From assembly GCA_934643145.1 (NCBI GenBank), contig CAKUBM010000005.1, positions 1 through 64,000 of the forward strand: 64,000 nucleotides of DNA, written 5' to 3'. Origin of the DNA: an uncultured Collinsella sp. Its GTDB lineage: Bacteria > Actinomycetota > Coriobacteriia > Coriobacteriales > Coriobacteriaceae. How positions within the stretch are numbered: the first letter of the stretch is position 1; every line of letters begins with the position of its first letter. The notes beneath the pieces are model-generated. The model made no database searches. It worked only from the letters and a program-made list of their open reading frames with translations, and was not told the DNA's origin. The position numbers and the translations under genes were made by a program. Positions 16,279 through 24,767 of this stretch are shown piece by piece.

Positions 16279-16596
16279 CTATGCCACAGGCTTAACATCA
16301 TCCATGACGACGTTATCCATAGCAGCTCGATTGATCTGGTGAACATAGATAGAAAGGCGGATGGCCGTGCGCGACTCCCCGTTAATGAGGATGTCGGAGA
16401 ACACGGGCGCGCAGGAAATATCAAAACCAGTTGGAATCAAAAAACCGCGCGCGATAGCAACGGCCTTAATGGCCTGGTTGACGGCACCGGCGCCGACACA
16501 CTGGATGTTGACGGGTACACCATCCTTGACCATGCCGGCGATGGCGCCGGCAACGGACGCGGGCGATGATTTGCTTGATACCTTCAGGCAATCCAT
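16279..16596 (-). CDS. spoVS: SpoVS-related small protein
   Basis: A 105-residue protein matching the stage V sporulation protein S family: KVSSKSSPASVAGAIAG, then VQCVGAGAVNQAIKAVAIARGFL-type strands. It lacks a transmembrane segment. SpoVS is an Alba-like fold and may bind nucleic acid; its role outside sporulation is unknown, and no sporulation genes are seen here. The ATG at 16596 follows AGGAG; the longer frame upstream is unsupported. It is slightly longer than the usual ~86 residues because of a C-terminal extension (INRAAMDNVVMDDV). It lies between miaB and the GHKL ATPase. Confidence 0.85.
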   Translation of the reverse strand: MDCLKVSSKSSPASVAGAIAGMVKDGVPVNIQCVGAGAVNQAIKAVAIARGFLIPTGFDISCAPVFSDILINGESRTAIRLSIYVHQINRAAMDNVVMDDVKPVA

Positions 16597-16670
16597 GAAG
16601 AAACTCCTGCATTTAAAAGTACGTTTTAACTGCAATAACTGTATCGTACCGAGTGGACTCGGTAAAGGCA

Positions 16671-17756
16671 CTATTCCTCTTTGGCAAGATCGAAGGTCAC
16701 GGTGATTCGATCACGCGAGACACGGATCTTTGGGTCGCCGCAAAGGTTGAGATAGTACCGAGCGGCAAGGTCATTAAAGTCGCGCTCCACAGCACGCGAA
16801 AACTGTGCCATATCATCCTTGGCAATACGTAGCCCGCGACGATCCTTTGCAAGATCGACAGGAGCCGGCGCATGAGAGGACGAATCACGCTCGCGCAGCA
16901 GACGCGCGGTCACACCGCGAACGGGCTTAATCTGCCCTGCCAAAATGCGATGTGCCGTGCGCTCGGACATCTCAAGGCCCAAACCGGAACAGATACGGAT
17001 AAAGTCCTCGGCATCAGAGGCAAGGCCTAAACGATCGACAACCGGAAGCTCGCTCTCGTCATCAATGAACAGGAGACGAGACGTATCAAGCCGGCTTGAC
17101 GCCTGAGCATAAAGGGTCGCGGCAATCTCAGACGGAGAACCAAGATAGACATCGCAACCACGCAACTCCTCGAGCGCAAACTCACAAGCAGCGCGAATAA
17201 TATTATGCGGACCGCGAGCACAGACATAACGTCCGTCCTCATCCTTGACGGCCTGGGGCCAGCTGGACTGATCGGCACGCTCACTGAGGCGGTCGGCCGC
17301 GACGCTCACCTTAAAGGCTGAACCAAGATCGACACCGGACGTGACCACACGGGCCTCATCGGTGTTCTGCTTGATCGAAAACAATGCCATGCCACGACCG
17401 TGAACGCCCCAACGGTCCATCTTCATGCTCTCGAGCTTGGAGGTAACGCGGGCATCGAAGATTCGCTCTTGCATATCCTGCGGAACGCCCGAACCGTTAT
17501 CCAGAAAGACAAGCGTGCGGACGCCGTCTTCCTTGGTCGTGCCGAGATAGACCTTGTCGGCGCCGGCATCGCGAGCATTACGGAGCATTTCGATGACGAT
17601 ATCCTCGACATGCTGAATGTCGTGCTTTGCCTGGCGCCGCTCGGCCTCCGAAACGCGGAGGCGGACATACCCCTCGCCAAGGTTCTCCTCGACGCGAAGG
17701 TTGCCCTCCCCCGACATCGACGCGATAAATGAGATGAGCTCGTTCGCGTCGCTCAT
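16671..17756 (-). CDS. GHKL-family ATP-binding protein of unknown role
   Basis: A 361-residue soluble protein. Residues about 30-190 form an HSP90/gyrase/MutL/histidine-kinase ATP-binding fold: N box EMLRNARDAGA, G1 box DNGSGVP and G2 box WGVHGRGMALFS. No phospho-acceptor histidine region, MutL/GyrB transducer domain or membrane segment is visible. The C-terminal half (residues 200-361) is charged and unassigned. It starts one base before the rny stop and is followed by SpoVS. In Bacillus the slot between rny and spoVS is held by ymdB. The function is unknown; a role with RNase Y or nucleic acids is only a guess. Confidence 0.8.
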   Translation of the reverse strand: MSDANELISFIASMSGEGNLRVEENLGEGYVRLRVSEAERRQAKHDIQHVEDIVIEMLRNARDAGADKVYLGTTKEDGVRTLVFLDNGSGVPQDMQERIFDARVTSKLESMKMDRWGVHGRGMALFSIKQNTDEARVVTSGVDLGSAFKVSVAADRLSERADQSSWPQAVKDEDGRYVCARGPHNIIRAACEFALEELRGCDVYLGSPSEIAATLYAQASSRLDTSRLLFIDDESELPVVDRLGLASDAEDFIRICSGLGLEMSERTAHRILAGQIKPVRGVTARLLRERDSSSHAPAPVDLAKDRRGLRIAKDDMAQFSRAVERDFNDLAARYYLNLCGDPKIRVSRDRITVTFDLAKEE

Positions 17757-17757
17757 G

Positions 17758-19308
17758 TTATTTAGCGATATCGACAGCGCGGCTCTCGCGAATCACGACA
17801 ACGCGCACCTGACCGGGATACTCCATCTCTTCCTCGATCTGATGGGCGATATCGTGAGCCAGGACCGTGGACTGGGCATCGGAGATCTTGTCCGGCTGAA
17901 CCATGACGTGAACCTCGCGACCAGCCTGCATGGCATAGGTACGCTCGACGCCGTCATGGGAGTTGGCGATCTCCTCGAGCTTCTCAAGACGCTTGATGTA
18001 GTTCTCGGCAGACTCGCGACGGGCACCGGGGCGAGAGGCAGAGACAGCATCGGCGGCCTGTACCAGGACATCGAGCACCGTGTTGGGGTCGACATCGGCA
18101 TGGTGAGCCTCAATAGCGTGGACGATAACGGGCTTCTCGCCATAACGGCGGGCCAGCTCGGCGCCGATGACGGCATGCGGGCCCTCGACGTCATGGTCGA
18201 TTGCCTTGCCCAGGTCGTGCAGCAGGCCGGCGCGCTTGGCAGTCACAACGTCCAGGCCAAGCTCGGAAGCCATCACGCCGCACAGATCAGAGACCTCGAG
18301 GGAGTGCTGAAGCACGTTCTGACCAAACGAGGTACGGTAGCGCAGGGCACCAAGGGTCTTGACGATCTCGGGGTGCAGGTCGTGGATACCGGTATCGAAG
18401 GCAGCCTGCTCGCCAGCCTCGCGCACGCGCTGCTGAACCAGGTCGGCGGCCTTGTGATACATCTCCTCGATGCGGGCGGGGTGAATGCGGCCGTCGGCGA
18501 TGAGGTTCTCGAGGGCGACACGGGCGGTCTCACGACGGACCGGGTCGAAGCTCGAAAGAACGACGGTCTCGGGCGTGTCGTCGATCACGAGATTGACGCC
18601 GGAAACCTGCTCGAAGGTCCGGATGTTGCGACCCTCGCGACCGATGATACGGCCCTTGAGGTCATCAGAGGGAATGTGCACGGAGGTAACGGTGACCTCG
18701 GCAGTGTGGTCGGCAGCGCAGCGCTGAATCGCCAGAGACAGAATCTCCTGGGCGGTCTTGTGGCACTCGGCGCGAACCTGCTGCTCGGACTCGCGAATGA
18801 TCGTGGCGGCCTCGTGGGTGACCTCGCCGCGAACCTTATCGAGGAGCTCCTTGTGGGCGTCCTCGCGGGTAAGGTCGGCGATACGCTCGAGCTCGGAGGT
18901 CTGCTTTGCGCAGAGCTCCTCGAGCTCACGGGAGCGCTTCTCGACCTGACCGGCCTGGCTGGACAGCTGATGCTCGCGCTTGTCGAGAGCGTCGTTGCGG
19001 CGATCGAGGGATTCCTCGCGCTGCATCACGCGGTTCTCGAGCGTACGAATCTCGTTCTTACGCTGCTTGTCCTCGGCCTCGGCGGCCTGCTTGTTCTTGA
19101 TGATCTCCTCTTTAGCCTCGAGCAGAGCCTCTTTTTTGAGGGTCTCGGCCTGACGCTTAGCATCACCGATCAGGGACTCAGCCTGTGCGTGTGCCGACTG
19201 GATTTTTTCGTCGGCCTCGTGAAGACTACCCTGCTTGGCGGTGCGCATGTAGGCAATGGCGGCGATGGCACCCAAGACGATGCCAACGAGCGCTGCGATG
19301 ATAGGCAT
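17758..19308 (-). CDS. rny: Ribonuclease Y
   Basis: A 516-residue membrane-anchored endoribonuclease that begins mRNA decay. It has an N-terminal membrane helix ([18 protein letters not shown]), then a long coiled coil rich in Glu/Lys/Arg to about residue 180. A KH RNA-binding domain with [11 protein letters not shown] follows, and an HD catalytic domain with HDLGKAID and HAIEAHH. The ATG at 19308 is preferred because AAGGAG lies 5 bases upstream; a GTG two codons earlier overlaps that site. It may act with the RNase J and PNPase encoded further along. Confidence 0.96.
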   Translation of the reverse strand: MPIIAALVGIVLGAIAAIAYMRTAKQGSLHEADEKIQSAHAQAESLIGDAKRQAETLKKEALLEAKEEIIKNKQAAEAEDKQRKNEIRTLENRVMQREESLDRRNDALDKREHQLSSQAGQVEKRSRELEELCAKQTSELERIADLTREDAHKELLDKVRGEVTHEAATIIRESEQQVRAECHKTAQEILSLAIQRCAADHTAEVTVTSVHIPSDDLKGRIIGREGRNIRTFEQVSGVNLVIDDTPETVVLSSFDPVRRETARVALENLIADGRIHPARIEEMYHKAADLVQQRVREAGEQAAFDTGIHDLHPEIVKTLGALRYRTSFGQNVLQHSLEVSDLCGVMASELGLDVVTAKRAGLLHDLGKAIDHDVEGPHAVIGAELARRYGEKPVIVHAIEAHHADVDPNTVLDVLVQAADAVSASRPGARRESAENYIKRLEKLEEIANSHDGVERTYAMQAGREVHVMVQPDKISDAQSTVLAHDIAHQIEEEMEYPGQVRVVVIRESRAVDIAK

Positions 19309-19565
19309 GCTCACTCCTTTTTATGGATTCGTTACACAACAAAGCGAACCGTCCTTACGAACGGCTCGCGACATTTGAGTAATATGGGCGCAGCTTATGC
19401 GGGTCGGATACAGATAAACATATAAACAAACTCATCACAGATGAGCACATATCACAAAGCAAATGACAGTGTTTATCCTACGTTGAACCACAACAGCTGT
19501 CAAATAAATGGCCCCAGCACGGCGGCTAAAACGCGGTGAACGGCAGGGCCACAAAACGCATACGC
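19309..19565. other. Intergenic region upstream of rny
   Basis: About 260 bases. It contains an imperfect hairpin (GCGAACCGT near 19343 with ACGGCTCGC near 19362) that could lie in the rny leader. I see no gene and no clear terminator for recX. Confidence 0.5.
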
Positions 19566-20258
19566 CTAAACCGAACATTCCTCGCGTTCGGCATTAAGAC
19601 GTGCCTTAACGGCATCGGCGGCGATGTGATACGAGAAGCCCTTGCCCATCAAAAACCGAACCAGTTTTTCGAATCCGCGCGTCTCTGGAACACGCCGCTT
19701 GGCGAGCAGGGCTGACGCACGCGCCAAATCGTCTTCGACGGCAAAATAATCCTCGGGATAACCGGGAATATCATCGAGCACGACATGACGACGCTTGAGC
19801 TCGGTCTCGATTTTGCGCTGTCCCCAACCGCGCCGCTTGCGTTCCTCGATAAAGTACGAGCAAAAGCGGTTCTCGTCTAAAAAGCGATACTCGGTGGCGC
19901 GCTCGACGGCGAAATCGATCGCGGACTGGTGAAAGCCATAGCGAGCCAGCTTGTCACGGACCTCACCCGTCGCATGGTCGCGGCGCGATAACATCTCGGT
20001 CACCATGGTAAGTGCACATTTACGCTCGATGAGCTGCACCGCATCACGAAAGTTATCCCAATCACAGGGAAGATCGGGGCGGTTTTTGACATACAGCCGC
20101 GCGACCCGCACAGGGATCCAAATGGACCGCTCAAAACCGCCCTCAAGCTCACAATCGATATGTGCGCAAGGCTTTTTGGACGCATACCCGCTCGAGAACG
20201 AGGAGGCCGCCTTCTTATCGGGAAAGACGACCGTGGCCTCGGTCACCGTATACGACAT
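19566..20258 (-). CDS. recX: Regulatory protein RecX
   Basis: A 230-residue RecX protein, a modulator that binds RecA filaments and limits their growth. The helical repeats typical of RecX are visible (AVQLIERKCALTMVTEMLSRRDH, YRFLDENRFCSYFIEERKRRGWGQRKIETELKRR in part, and KLVRFLMGKGFSYHIA). The N-terminal ~65 residues form a less conserved extension. It starts 11 bases after the recA stop with a weak ribosome-binding site, consistent with low-level coupled expression. Confidence 0.92.
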   Translation of the reverse strand: MSYTVTEATVVFPDKKAASSFSSGYASKKPCAHIDCELEGGFERSIWIPVRVARLYVKNRPDLPCDWDNFRDAVQLIERKCALTMVTEMLSRRDHATGEVRDKLARYGFHQSAIDFAVERATEYRFLDENRFCSYFIEERKRRGWGQRKIETELKRRHVVLDDIPGYPEDYFAVEDDLARASALLAKRRVPETRGFEKLVRFLMGKGFSYHIAADAVKARLNAEREECSV

Positions 20259-20269
20259 GAGCGTAACCG

Positions 20270-21418
20270 TTACTCGTCGTCATCATCGAGCATGGCGGAA
20301 CCATCGATGGCGTAAAGCTCGTCAAACTCCTCAGGCGCAGGATGATCGGTCAGCTCGACCTCGGACGGAGCATCGTCATCAAACTCAAGCCCGCAGGCAA
20401 GGCGGACCTTATGCTCAATCTCGTCGGCGCAATCGGGGTGTTCGCGCAGAAACGCCTTGGCGGCCTCGCGACCGTTGCCGAGCTTGTCCTCGCCATAGGC
20501 AAACCAGGAGCCCATCTTCTTGCAGATGCCGCACTCGACAGCCATGTCCAGAATCGAGCCCTCCTTAGAGATGCCCGTACCGTACATGATGTCGAACTCA
20601 GCAGAACGGAACGGAGCTGCCACCTTGTTCTTAACGACCTTGGCGCGCACGCGGTTACCGATAACCTCGTCCTTAAGCTTAATGCTGTCGATGCGGCGAA
20701 TGTCGATACGCACCGAAGAGAAGAACTTAAGGGCGCGGCCGCCCGTCGTGGTCTCGGGGTTGCCGAACATGACGCCGATCTTCTCACGCAGCTGGTTAAT
20801 GAATATGCACGTCGTGTTGGACTTGGACAGCGAGCCGGCGAGCTTGCGGAGCGCCTGGCTCATCAGGCGAGCTTGCAAGCCGACCGTGGTATCGCCGATC
20901 TCTCCCTCGATCTCGGCACGCGGGGTCAGCGCGGCGACGGAGTCGACGACGATGGCATCGATGGCGCCGGAACGCACGAGCATGTCAACAATTTCGAGCG
21001 CCTGCTCACCCGTATCAGGCTGGGAAATCAGTACCTCGTCGATATCCACGCCAATGCGGGCGGCATACGTGGGATCGAGCGCGTGCTCGGCATCGATAAA
21101 TGCCACCACGCCACCCATTGCCTGGGCCTCGGCCAGGATCTCGAGCGAAAGCGTCGTCTTACCGGAGGACTCAGGACCGTAAATCTCGACGATACGGCCG
21201 CGCGGCACACCGCCGATACCCAGAGCGGCATCGAGTGCCAGAGCGCCCGTGGGGATGGCCTCGACCTCGAGCTCGGGGCCACCGTCGCCGTACCTCATGA
21301 TGGAACCCTGGCCGAATTTCTTCTCGATCTCGGCCTTGGTGGTGGCGATCATCTCATCGCGCTCTTTACCCGTCGTGCGAGCATGAACGGTACGTACGGG
21401 ACCTGAATTCTTGGCCAT
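20270..21418 (-). CDS. recA: Recombinase RecA
   Basis: A 382-residue ATP-dependent strand-exchange protein and co-protease for LexA cleavage. Walker A is GPESSGKT (residues 81-88). Other hallmarks are [11 protein letters not shown], the L1/L2 loop region ([30 protein letters not shown]) and [12 protein letters not shown]. The C-terminus is acidic (DDDDE). The ATG at 21418 follows GGAGG. A perfect LexA box is 40 bases upstream, and an array of phased ACCAAA repeats lies further up. Confidence 0.98.
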   Translation of the reverse strand: MAKNSGPVRTVHARTTGKERDEMIATTKAEIEKKFGQGSIMRYGDGGPELEVEAIPTGALALDAALGIGGVPRGRIVEIYGPESSGKTTLSLEILAEAQAMGGVVAFIDAEHALDPTYAARIGVDIDEVLISQPDTGEQALEIVDMLVRSGAIDAIVVDSVAALTPRAEIEGEIGDTTVGLQARLMSQALRKLAGSLSKSNTTCIFINQLREKIGVMFGNPETTTGGRALKFFSSVRIDIRRIDSIKLKDEVIGNRVRAKVVKNKVAAPFRSAEFDIMYGTGISKEGSILDMAVECGICKKMGSWFAYGEDKLGNGREAAKAFLREHPDCADEIEHKVRLACGLEFDDDAPSEVELTDHPAPEEFDELYAIDGSAMLDDDDE

Positions 21419-21457
21419 GAAAAGCCCTCCTCTTAACAACCTGCATCGATAATAAAC

Positions 21458-21471
21458 GAACGGCTGTTCGT
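21458..21471 (-). promoter_or_regulatory. LexA (SOS) box of recA
   Basis: CGAACGGCTGTTCG fits CGAAC-N4-GTTCG exactly and is 40 bases upstream of the recA start. Confidence 0.9.
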
Positions 21472-21508
21472 GGTCAACCGTTCAGATAAATCATATGCAG
21501 CCGACCTT

Positions 21509-21569
21509 TCCAAAACCCAACCAAACGCCGACCAAACACTGACCAAATGCTTGACCACAAAGGACCAAA
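21509..21569. promoter_or_regulatory. Phased ACCAAA repeat array upstream of recA
   Basis: ACCAAA or a one-base variant begins at 21509, 21520, 21531, 21542, 21554 and 21564, that is every 10-12 bases, one helical turn. The central part (21531-21547) is nearly identical to a 17-base element upstream of comEA. It could be a binding array for a regulator acting on one DNA face, or curved DNA. Confidence 0.5.
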
Positions 21570-21644
21570 TATGAACAAGGCAGGCAAAATTTCGTCTACA
21601 ACCAGCACAAACGCCAAATGAGACTAAGGTCCCTATCTCCACAA

Positions 21645-21668
21645 TTAAGGGGCCCGAAGGCCCCTTAA
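21645..21668 (-). terminator. Hairpin downstream of the cinA-like gene
   Basis: Perfect 10-bp arms (TTAAGGGGCC and its complement) around a four-base loop, seven bases past the stop codon. The T-run is weak on either strand (TTAATT on the minus strand). Confidence 0.6.
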
Positions 21669-21675
21669 AACACGT

Positions 21676-22206
21676 CTATTCCATAGAGTTAAGCACAAGG
21701 GCAATGCGTCCCAATGCCTCAGCGACCGCATGGGCACGAACACACGAACGGTCGCCCTCATAGTGGCAGCGCACAGAGTCCACGACCGGCACTTCCCCAT
21801 CAGCCGCGCGATACGCCCAGCCAATATAGAAAGTGCCAGCCGGATCGTCCTCAGTGCCGCCGCCGGGGCCGGCATAACCCGTTGCGCTCACTGCAATATC
21901 GCTCTGGTACAGCTCCAGCGAACCAGCCGCCATCTCGCGCGCGGTCTGATGCGACACCGCGGTATAGCGCTCGAGCGTCTCCTGCTCAACACCCAGAACA
22001 CGATGCTTGATCTCATCGCAGTAGGTCACCGCACCGCCACGCAGCACCGCCGAGGCGCCCGGGATATCGGCAATCGTCGAGGCGATCATACCTGCTGTCA
22101 GCGACTCAGCCGTCGAAACCGTCACGCCCCGAGCGCTCGCGCGCTCGACAATATCACGCGTCAGCTCCTCGTTATGTGCGGAAATCTGCTCAAAAGAGTC
22201 CGTCAT
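21676..22206 (-). CDS. pncC: CinA C-terminal-domain nicotinamide-nucleotide amidohydrolase
   Basis: A 176-residue stand-alone CinA C-terminal domain that would deamidate nicotinamide mononucleotide to nicotinate mononucleotide in NAD salvage. It shows VSTAESLTAGMIASTIADIPG, the GGAVTYCDEIKHRVLGV segment and SATGYAGPGGG. The N-terminal CinA (COG1058) domain is absent, as in E. coli YgaD. Start codons at 22212 (GTG) and 22206 (ATG) are close; I chose the ATG. The position between pgsA and recA is the usual cinA slot. Confidence 0.88.
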   Translation of the reverse strand: MTDSFEQISAHNEELTRDIVERASARGVTVSTAESLTAGMIASTIADIPGASAVLRGGAVTYCDEIKHRVLGVEQETLERYTAVSHQTAREMAAGSLELYQSDIAVSATGYAGPGGGTEDDPAGTFYIGWAYRAADGEVPVVDSVRCHYEGDRSCVRAHAVAEALGRIALVLNSME

Positions 22207-22218
22207 ACCCACCAGGAC

Positions 22219-22857
22219 CTAGACCGAAAAGACGATCTTGCGGCAGTTCCAGAAGTACTGGGCGCCCGAGATAACGGTCAGGACAACGGCAACAGCGTAC
22301 AGGAAGCGCGACACCGAGTAGATGCCGAGCGTCAGCGCCAGCGGGCCAAGGTGCAAGCCGGCCATCGCAAAGACGCACAGGTAACCGCAGATGGAGACCA
22401 TCGTGGTCGCCGTCTTGTACTTGCCAAGTTTATCGGCCGCAACGACCACGCCAGCGGCACTCGCAACCATGCGCAGGGCGCTTACCAACAGCTCGCGGAA
22501 CAGGATGATGAACACGGACCAAACCGACACGGCGCCAAAGTCCAAGAACAGCAGCAAGGCCGAGAACACGAGTAGCTTGTCGGCGATGGGATCCAAGAAC
22601 TTACCGAAGTCGGTGATCTCATTGCGCGAGCGCGCCAGGTAGCCATCAACTTTATCGGTGCACGACAGGATGACGTACAGAATAAAGGCGGCGGCGGCGA
22701 GCGGGCCGTCGAAGGTGCTCCAATCCGTACCGGCAACGCTCGTGTGAGACAGCGCCGACACGATCATGAACACCGGGATAAAGACGATGCGAACGCACGT
22801 CACGATGTTGGCGGGCGTCCAAACACTCGTCAGTTCCTTATTGCTCTCGTTTGCCAC
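22219..22857 (-). CDS. pgsA: CDP-diacylglycerol-glycerol-3-phosphate 3-phosphatidyltransferase
   Basis: A 212-residue membrane enzyme making phosphatidylglycerol phosphate. The CDP-alcohol phosphotransferase signature is DKVDGYLAR then GKFLDPIADK. WTPANIVTCVRI at the N-terminus is typical of PgsA, and about five membrane segments are seen. The start is GTG after AGGAG. The gene lies between rimO and the cinA-like gene, the classic pgsA position before cinA-recA, which supports this as the housekeeping PgsA rather than the 1.2-kb paralogue. Confidence 0.93.
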   Translation of the reverse strand: MANESNKELTSVWTPANIVTCVRIVFIPVFMIVSALSHTSVAGTDWSTFDGPLAAAAFILYVILSCTDKVDGYLARSRNEITDFGKFLDPIADKLLVFSALLLFLDFGAVSVWSVFIILFRELLVSALRMVASAAGVVVAADKLGKYKTATTMVSICGYLCVFAMAGLHLGPLALTLGIYSVSRFLYAVAVVLTVISGAQYFWNCRKIVFSV

Positions 22858-22866
22858 GATGCTCTC

Positions 22867-24216
22867 CTACTCCACAACATGGCCGATAAGCTCATAGCAG
22901 AAGCTATCGGTAAACTCGACCGTCAGAATATCGCCCACGGACGCCTCGCTGGCGTCCAAGTGCACCGCGCCATCGGAATCGGGCGCCTGGAACCAAGCAT
23001 GGCCGATCAGCTCGGCGCCGTCCTCGGTCTCTTCGATACCGTCGACGATCACCTGGGCGCGTTCGCCCACATGTGCGGCAGTTGCAGCAAAACCGAGCGA
23101 CTCGGCCAAGTCCATGGCCTCCTGGGCGCGCTCGAGCTTGACCTCTTCGTCGACCTGACCCTCCATCTTGGCGGCCAGGCTGCCCTCCTCCTGCGAGTAG
23201 GCAAAGACGCTCGTGTAGTCAAAGCCGACGGTGTCCATAAAGTCGATAAGGTCGCGGAACTCGTCGTCGGTCTCGGTCGGGAAGCCGACCATGGCCGTGG
23301 AGCGAATCACGATACCGGGGATGCGCTTGCGAAGGTCGCGGAACAGGTCCTCGAGCTCCTGGCGCGAACCGGAGCGACGCATGGCCTTAAGGATGCGTGC
23401 GTCGCAGTGCTGCACGGGGATATCGATATAGGGTAGCACCTCGGGGGTATCGCGAATCGTCTCGATAAGCTCGTCGGTCATGCCCTCGGGCTGCAGGTAG
23501 AGAACACGGACCCAGACGTTCTGCGGACGCACGGCCTCGGCTACGGCGCGCAGAAGCTGCGCCAGATTGCGCGGCGAGCCAACGGTGACGTCCTCGTCGG
23601 CAAAGTCGGTGCCCCAAATGCCCGTGTCCTGGCCGATCAGCACGATCTCGCGCACACCGCCGGCAACCAGGTCGCGCACCTCGGAGATAATGCTCTCGGC
23701 ACTACGCGAGTGATAGCGGCCGCGGATGTAGGGAATCATGCAGAAGCTGCAAAAGCGGTTGCAGCCATCGGAAATCTTGACGTAGGCAACGGCACCCTCG
23801 ACAGTGCGCTTGACTTGCGGAATATAGGCAGCGATCTCACGCTCGACACCCAGCACGCCATCGATGACCGCCACGATGCCGTCCTCCTCGTCGGCCTTCA
23901 CAAAGGCAGCGACCTCGGGCAGCTCGTCAGGCAGGTCGTCGCCATAGCGCGACGGCACACAGCCGCACATGACGATGGGACAAGAACGAACGCCGTCCTG
24001 AACCTCGTTGGCGAGTTCGAGCGTGGTTTCGATGCTCTCGGACGTTGCGGAGGCAAGGAACGAGCATGTATTGACGATAGCGATATCGGCATCCTGCGGG
24101 TCGAATGCCTCCTCGTAGCCCGCGGCGGTCAAAAGAGAACGCATGCGGTCGGTGTCAACCTCGTTCTTAGCGCACCCGAGGGTGATGTAGAGCACGGAGC
24201 CCAACGGTGTATCCAT
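22867..24216 (-). CDS. rimO: Ribosomal protein S12 methylthiotransferase
   Basis: A 449-residue radical-SAM enzyme that methylthiolates an aspartate of ribosomal protein S12. The N-terminal domain has LGCAKNEVDTD, the RimO variant of the cluster motif. The radical-SAM motif is CNRFCSFC, followed by IPYIRGRYHSR. A TRAM domain closes the protein (VIVDGIEETEDGAELIG). CAKNEVD instead of CQMNQHD separates it from MiaB. pgsA follows after 9 bases. Confidence 0.96.
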   Translation of the reverse strand: MDTPLGSVLYITLGCAKNEVDTDRMRSLLTAAGYEEAFDPQDADIAIVNTCSFLASATSESIETTLELANEVQDGVRSCPIVMCGCVPSRYGDDLPDELPEVAAFVKADEEDGIVAVIDGVLGVEREIAAYIPQVKRTVEGAVAYVKISDGCNRFCSFCMIPYIRGRYHSRSAESIISEVRDLVAGGVREIVLIGQDTGIWGTDFADEDVTVGSPRNLAQLLRAVAEAVRPQNVWVRVLYLQPEGMTDELIETIRDTPEVLPYIDIPVQHCDARILKAMRRSGSRQELEDLFRDLRKRIPGIVIRSTAMVGFPTETDDEFRDLIDFMDTVGFDYTSVFAYSQEEGSLAAKMEGQVDEEVKLERAQEAMDLAESLGFAATAAHVGERAQVIVDGIEETEDGAELIGHAWFQAPDSDGAVHLDASEASVGDILTVEFTDSFCYELIGHVVE

Positions 24217-24243
24217 GTTGGAGAGCGGTCCTTTCGATTGATA

Positions 24244-24741
24244 TTAGCGGTAGTTGGTGAACTGCAGCGGCTGGCCGTAGTCCTGGTCGCGCAGGAACTG
24301 GATCACGGTCTGCAACGCGTCCTTCGAAGCAGAGGAAACACGCAGCTTCTCGGCCTCGATGGTCACCTTGACCTTGAGCTTTTGGTCCTTGATGTCCTTA
24401 TTGATCTTCTTGGCGGTCGCCTGGTCGATACCCTCGACGATATGGCCGAGCACGCGAACGGTGCCGCCCGATGCCGCCTGCGGAGCATCCCACGAGACAG
24501 CCTTGAGGTCGATGCCGCGCTTGATGAGCTTGGAGCTCAGGACATCGATGATCTGCTTGGAGACAAAGTCGGCCGGGGCGTTGATCGTAAAGAGCTTGTC
24601 GCCCTTCGAAAGCTCGATCGTGGCGCCGGAATCCTTCAGGTCATAGCGCTGGGAAATCTCGCGCGTGGTCTGCTGGAAGGCGTTGTCGACCTCTTGCATG
24701 TTGACCTCGGACACGACGTCGAAGCTGGAATCTTTAGCCAT
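24244..24741 (-). CDS. YajQ family nucleotide-binding protein
   Basis: A 165-residue protein of the UPF0234/YajQ family, with two ferredoxin-like folds. Typical segments are SFDVVSEVNMQEVDNA, EISQRYDLKDSGA and KDALQTVIQFLRDQDYGQPLQF in part. Some family members bind cyclic di-GMP; that is not shown here. A clear AAGGAAA site precedes the ATG. It sits between rodZ-like and rimO genes. Confidence 0.92.
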   Translation of the reverse strand: MAKDSSFDVVSEVNMQEVDNAFQQTTREISQRYDLKDSGATIELSKGDKLFTINAPADFVSKQIIDVLSSKLIKRGIDLKAVSWDAPQAASGGTVRVLGHIVEGIDQATAKKINKDIKDQKLKVKVTIEAEKLRVSSASKDALQTVIQFLRDQDYGQPLQFTNYR

Positions 24742-24767
24742 GATGTTTCCTTTCGCGTACGAACGAC

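Noticed and set aside
17617..19425. 602-codon plus-strand open frame opposite rny
   Set aside because: It is fully antisense to RNase Y, has no ribosome-binding site or family features, and arises from the codon bias of the real gene.
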